Source: Streptomyces sp. A2-16 (GTDB lineage Bacteria; Actinomycetota; Actinomycetes; Streptomycetales; Streptomycetaceae). From it: a DNA stretch of 64,000 bases. The DNA is taken from NCBI RefSeq assembly GCF_018128905.1, contig NZ_CP063808.1, forward strand, positions 4,030,001 to 4,094,000, written 5' to 3'. The first letter of the stretch is position 1; every line of letters starts with the position of its first letter. Below are positions 60,793 through 64,000 of the stretch, one piece after another. Made by a program: the position numbers and the translations under genes. Under the pieces are notes generated by a model, which was given only the letters and a program-made list of their open reading frames with translations, ran no database searches and was not told where the DNA came from.

Positions 60793-61725
60793 TCATCGGG
60801 CAGACCGGGTTCCGTCGGCGACCGCGGCAGCCGTCGCGACCGCGGCCTCCCGCAGCCGGCGGATCACCGCGCGCACCGCGGGGGAGGTCTCCCCTCGGCG
60901 GTAGGCACCGACCAGCCGGGTGGTGAGCGCCACGTCCGCCAGCGGACGGTAGGCCACCCCGGGAATGTGCACGCGCCGGAGCGAGTCGGGGACCAGGGCC
61001 ACCGCGAGACCACCGCCCACCAGGGTCAGCGCGGCGACGTAGTCCCGCACCGGGGGAGCGCACCGAGGGCTGAAGCCGCCCTGGCCGGCCACGTCCAGGA
61101 TCTGGTCGCGGCAGCCGTACTCCTCGTCGAAGTGCGGGGCCACGAAGTTCTCGTCACGCAGCACGGCCGCCGGAATCGCCTCGTACGCCGCGAGCGGTGT
61201 GCCGTCCGGCACTGCCACGACGACGTCCTCGGCGAGCAGGCACGTGGCGGTGACCTCGGGCGGGTACTCCGGCCTCCAGCGCAGGAAGCCGACGTCGATG
61301 TCACCGCAGGCCAGCGCCTCCAGCTGGGCCGGTGTCTCCAACTCCCGTACCTGCACGGTCAGATCGGTGCCGGGGGCCGCGCACCGGGTGAGGACATCGG
61401 TGAGCACCCCGGAGAACGCGGCCGAGGCGACGTACGCGATCTGGGCGTGTCCCAGCTCTCCGCGCCCCGCCCGACGGCCGACCGCCACGGCCCGCGAAGC
61501 CTGTTCGAGGGTCAGTCGCGCTTCTGCGAGGAAGAGGCGCCCGGCACTGGTCAGCGCCGGGCGGGTGCGTCGCCCCCGGTCGATCAGGCGCGCACCCAGA
61601 TGCGACTCCAGTGCCCTGATCTGGGCGCTGAGTGCCGACGGTGCCAGGTGCAGACGATCCGCCGCGCGGCCGAAGTGCAGTTCCTCGGCTACGACGACGA
61701 ACGATTCCAGCCAGCGCAGTTCCAC
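60793..61725 (-). CDS. LysR-family transcriptional regulator
   Basis: A 310-residue LysR-type regulator. The helix-turn-helix (about 3-62) includes H-F-G-R-A-A-D-R-L-H-L-A-P-S-A-L-S-A-Q-I-R-A-L-E, then an effector domain. GTG 61725 is chosen for its GGAGG 4 bases upstream. It lies between hbd and the dehydrogenase operon, both on the same strand, and could control either. The shared motif lies just past its 3' end. Confidence 0.86.
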   Translation of the reverse strand: MELRWLESFVVVAEELHFGRAADRLHLAPSALSAQIRALESHLGARLIDRGRRTRPALTSAGRLFLAEARLTLEQASRAVAVGRRAGRGELGHAQIAYVASAAFSGVLTDVLTRCAAPGTDLTVQVRELETPAQLEALACGDIDVGFLRWRPEYPPEVTATCLLAEDVVVAVPDGTPLAAYEAIPAAVLRDENFVAPHFDEEYGCRDQILDVAGQGGFSPRCAPPVRDYVAALTLVGGGLAVALVPDSLRRVHIPGVAYRPLADVALTTRLVGAYRRGETSPAVRAVIRRLREAAVATAAAVADGTRSAR

Positions 61726-61858
61726 AGGGCCTCCAAGCTGCTGGGCCTGCGCCGTCGAGAGCACGGGCCGTGGGTGCGGCCCCCTGCGGTTGCGAACACC
61801 CCGCGGCGGCGTCAGGGCAGAACAGGATCGCCGCGGGGTGAGTGCGGTGGTCGGGCGA

Positions 61859-62968
61859 TCAGGGGAGTACGACGTAGTTGCTGAATCCGCCGTCCAGGTC
61901 GGTGGCGCGTCCCGAGATCGCCTCGTTGACCTCGGACAGGGGGAAGGACTTGGTGATCAGGTAGTTGAGGTCCAGGGCTCCGGTGGCCACCATGTCGGCG
62001 ACCTCCTGGCCCTGCGCGGTGGAGAACCAGTTGGAGCCGATCAGGTGGACCTGCTCGTCCATGAGCCACTTCACGTCCACGGGCAACCGGTCCGCCACCC
62101 CGCCCACGTTGACCACCCTGCCGCCCCGCCGGACGCCCTGCATGGAGTCCAGCATGGTCTCCACCGGGGCCTTGGCTCCCAGGGCGCTGATGACGAAGTC
62201 CGCCCCCTCGCCGCCGGTGCGTGACTTCGCCCAGGCGCCGGAGGAGCCCTCGCCCAGCCGCATGACCTCGATCCGGTCCGGGGCCAGTTCCTTGACGCGC
62301 TTGAGGAGTTCCTCGTTGCGGCCGGTACCGAGAACCCTGGAGACACCCGAGGCCAGCGCGAGGAGGGTGGAGGCGACCCCCAGGGTGCCGGTGATTCCGT
62401 CGATCAACGCGACCTGGCCGGGGCCGGCCGCCGCGTACTTGAGCGCCCGGTACGAGGTGCCGATGTAGCCGAGCTTGCCGGCCTGTTCGAACGTCATGTT
62501 GTCGGGGATGTTGACGATCGAGTGCTGCGGCGCCGTCATGTACTCGCAGAAACCGCCGTAGGGGTACAGGTCGAAGATCCGCTGACCGTCGCGGGAGGTG
62601 CTGAAGTAGCCGTTCAGGGTGAAGTAGCGGCACCGGCTGAGCTCGCCGCCGCGGCACACCTGACAGCTGCCGCAGGAGCGCAGCGGGCTCACGTAGACCC
62701 GGTCACCCGGCTTGGTGTTGAGCACCGCCTCGCCGACCTCCTCGACCACGCCCGCCGGGTCCAGACCGAAGATCGCGGGCAGTTGGGGCAGGGGCTGGTG
62801 CGGGTACCAGGTGGGCCAGTTGTTGATCACGTTGGCCATGTTCGGCACGATTCCGCACGCCTTGACGCGCACCAGCACGTCCGTCGGCCGCGGAGTGGGC
62901 ACGTCGACGGTGTCCACGGACATCGGCTCGCCGAGTGCGTGCAGTCGTGCAGCGAGCATTTTCGCCAT
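61859..62968 (-). CDS. Zinc-ADH-family dehydrogenase with altered catalytic metal site
   Basis: A 369-residue medium-chain dehydrogenase. The structural-zinc cluster C-G-S-C-Q-V-C-R-G-G-E-L-S-R-C is intact. At the catalytic site Cys is kept in K-A-C-G-I-V-P-N, but the usual G-H-E motif reads F-G-L-D-P-A-G, so a metal ligand is missing. The cofactor motif around I-T-G-T-L-G-V is present. It is operonic with a CMD-family protein and a ring-cleavage dioxygenase, suggesting a role in an aromatic or cyclic-alcohol pathway. Confidence 0.82.
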   Translation of the reverse strand: MAKMLAARLHALGEPMSVDTVDVPTPRPTDVLVRVKACGIVPNMANVINNWPTWYPHQPLPQLPAIFGLDPAGVVEEVGEAVLNTKPGDRVYVSPLRSCGSCQVCRGGELSRCRYFTLNGYFSTSRDGQRIFDLYPYGGFCEYMTAPQHSIVNIPDNMTFEQAGKLGYIGTSYRALKYAAAGPGQVALIDGITGTLGVASTLLALASGVSRVLGTGRNEELLKRVKELAPDRIEVMRLGEGSSGAWAKSRTGGEGADFVISALGAKAPVETMLDSMQGVRRGGRVVNVGGVADRLPVDVKWLMDEQVHLIGSNWFSTAQGQEVADMVATGALDLNYLITKSFPLSEVNEAISGRATDLDGGFSNYVVLP

Positions 62969-63008
62969 TGAAATACTCCGGTTCTGATGAGCAGTAAGGT
63001 GCCGAGAA

Positions 63009-63560
63009 CTATGAATGCGCGAACGGATTCGGGTAATTGTCCTCGAGGTCGATGTCGAGCAGACCCATGATGCGGACGCCGGAGTTGTACCAGGCAATGG
63101 ACAATGACAGTTCGACCATCTGCCGGTCCGTCAGGTGCTCGGCGGCGGCACGCCACGTCTCTTCCGTGACGTCGACCCGGAGCGTGGACTCCTTGGCGAG
63201 GCGCATGACCGCCTTCTCCGTCGGGTCGAACAGATCGGACGACTCGAAGTCACCCACGGCCGCGAGCTGCTGCGCGGTCAGTCCGGCCTTGAGACCGTGC
63301 GACTGGTGGTGTGCGACCTCGTAGGCGGAACGGGTCACGTGACCGACGGTCAGGATGGCCAGTTCGCGCAGCCTGGGGCTGAGGTCGGCGGCGCGCAGCG
63401 AGTTGGCGTAGGTCAGGAACCCGTCCAGTTGCTCGGGCGCGCCGGCCAGGGCGAGGAAGATGTTCGCCGTCGGTACCTTGCGTTCGGCTTCGAGCCGGTC
63501 GTACAGGGGCTTGTTCGCCTCGTCCGCGTCCTCGCGGCGCAGGTAGGGAACGCGTGCCAT
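63009..63560 (-). CDS. Carboxymuconolactone-decarboxylase-family protein
   Basis: A 183-residue CMD/AhpD-fold protein. R-E-L-A-I-L-T-V-G-H-V-T-R-S-A-Y-E-V-A-H-H is the conserved helix with Glu and His, without the C-x2-C of peroxidase-type AhpD. Its precise reaction is open: decarboxylase-like or another function. GGAGATGAC precedes ATG 63560. It is the middle gene of the right-edge operon, 40 bp before the dehydrogenase. Confidence 0.85.
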   Translation of the reverse strand: MARVPYLRREDADEANKPLYDRLEAERKVPTANIFLALAGAPEQLDGFLTYANSLRAADLSPRLRELAILTVGHVTRSAYEVAHHQSHGLKAGLTAQQLAAVGDFESSDLFDPTEKAVMRLAKESTLRVDVTEETWRAAAEHLTDRQMVELSLSIAWYNSGVRIMGLLDIDLEDNYPNPFAHS

Positions 63561-63586
63561 GTCATCTCCTCGGGGGACGAAAGGGA

Positions 63587-64000
63587 TCAGTGGGCGGACT
63601 GTTCGAGCAGGAACCGCTCGAGAGTCATCGGCTGCGGCGCCTGGGCCGGCGGGAGCTGCTTCACACCCACGAAGGGCGAGGCCTCGAAGTACCACTTCTC
63701 CAGGGCGGGAAGTCCCCAGCGGACGTTCGTGCTCAGCGAGCCCGCGTCCCAGCGCACCGGCTCGACCTCGGTGTCGATGGTCTGGTAGTGGCTGTTGAAG
63801 ACCTCCACCCGGTGGCCGTCGGGGTCGCGGAGGTAGGTGAAGAGCATCCCGCCCGGCCCGTGCCGTCCCGGGCCCCGCTCCACCCCTTCGCCGTAGCCGA
63901 GGATGCCCGCCCAGTCGCACGCGGTGAAGATGTCGCGGCTCTCGGAGACCGTGTACGCGAAGTGGTGCAGGGCGGGGCCGGTGTTCTCCACGATCGCGAG
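63587..64000 (-). CDS. Extradiol (VOC-fold) dioxygenase, 5' part outside window
   Basis: The C-terminal 137 codons of a vicinal-oxygen-chelate dioxygenase; the frame is open to the window edge. L-H-H-F-A-Y supplies a metal His and D-P-D-G-H-R-V-E-V-F the metal Glu, as in catechol 2,3-dioxygenase-type enzymes. An internal GTG at 63991 is not needed as a start. It lies 26 bp upstream of the CMD-family gene. Confidence 0.82.
   Translation of the reverse strand, partial: LAIVENTGPALHHFAYTVSESRDIFTACDWAGILGYGEGVERGPGRHGPGGMLFTYLRDPDGHRVEVFNSHYQTIDTEVEPVRWDAGSLSTNVRWGLPALEKWYFEASPFVGVKQLPPAQAPQPMTLERFLLEQSAH

Noticed and set aside
1..64000. tRNA or rRNA genes, insertion sequences, attachment sites
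   Set aside because: No cloverleaf-like pattern, rRNA signature, transposase or integrase reading frame was seen.

Overview
The window is high-GC actinobacterial DNA, almost certainly from a Streptomyces chromosome. The signs are G/C-ending codons, frequent GTG and some TTG starts, Tat and Sec signal peptides, CBM2 and CBM13 appendages, ANTAR and RsbW-type regulators, rare TTA codons, and a perfect cellulose (CebR-type) operator. It reads as arm-like accessory chromosome rich in secreted carbohydrate enzymes and small catabolic clusters. I see no rRNA, tRNA, CRISPR array, transposase or phage gene.

Left part (1-29 kb). A two-gene secreted glycosidase operon (GH95-like, GH97) with its own promoter and operator is followed by 4-hydroxybenzoate hydroxylase (pobA) and an expansin-like protein. 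Two broken gene ends meet at about 6.97 kb. Next come a membrane Ser/Thr kinase with a peptidoglycan-binding domain and a large beta-propeller protein; a divergent regulator/hydrolase pair with an MDR reductase; two divergent GAF-ANTAR paralogues beside an RsbW-like ATPase; and a LysR gene divergent from a translationally coupled hydrolase / LLM flavin oxidoreductase / methyltransferase operon. A secreted erythromycin-esterase-family protein, a GIY-YIG protein, a NodB polysaccharide deacetylase, a DUF2975-XRE pair, a MarR/hydrolase pair and an MpaB-like oxygenase follow.

Centre (29.6-51.2 kb). This is a plant-hemicellulose locus: GH10-GH62 fusion, GH43, GH27-CBM13, GH43-CBM6, CE1-type esterase-CBM2, GH12-CBM2 (celB), GH29-CBM13 and a very large GH35. 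Regulators of the GntR and ROK families, an APC permease and an MBL-fold hydrolase are interspersed. Together the enzymes could remove xylan backbone, arabinose, galactose and fucose branches and the glucan backbone, which fits arabinoxylan plus fucogalacto-xyloglucan or arabinogalactan. No sugar ABC transporter is present. A CebR-type box lies at celB, and CGAAA/TTTCG palindromes lie between the divergent GH43 and GH27 operons. Three secreted-enzyme genes carry a TTA codon in the signal-peptide region, implying bldA-dependent timing.

Right part (51-64 kb). A PPOX-fold protein and a DUF485/solute-sodium symporter pair precede a glutarate/lysine-type catabolic cluster: zinc-ribbon protein, class III CoA-transferase, glutaryl-CoA dehydrogenase, EtfB, EtfA, and a convergent 3-hydroxybutyryl-CoA dehydrogenase. 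A 20-bp motif (18/20 identical) lies upstream of both transcription units of that cluster. The window ends in an aromatic-type operon (LysR, zinc-ADH-family dehydrogenase, carboxymuconolactone-decarboxylase-like protein, truncated extradiol dioxygenase).
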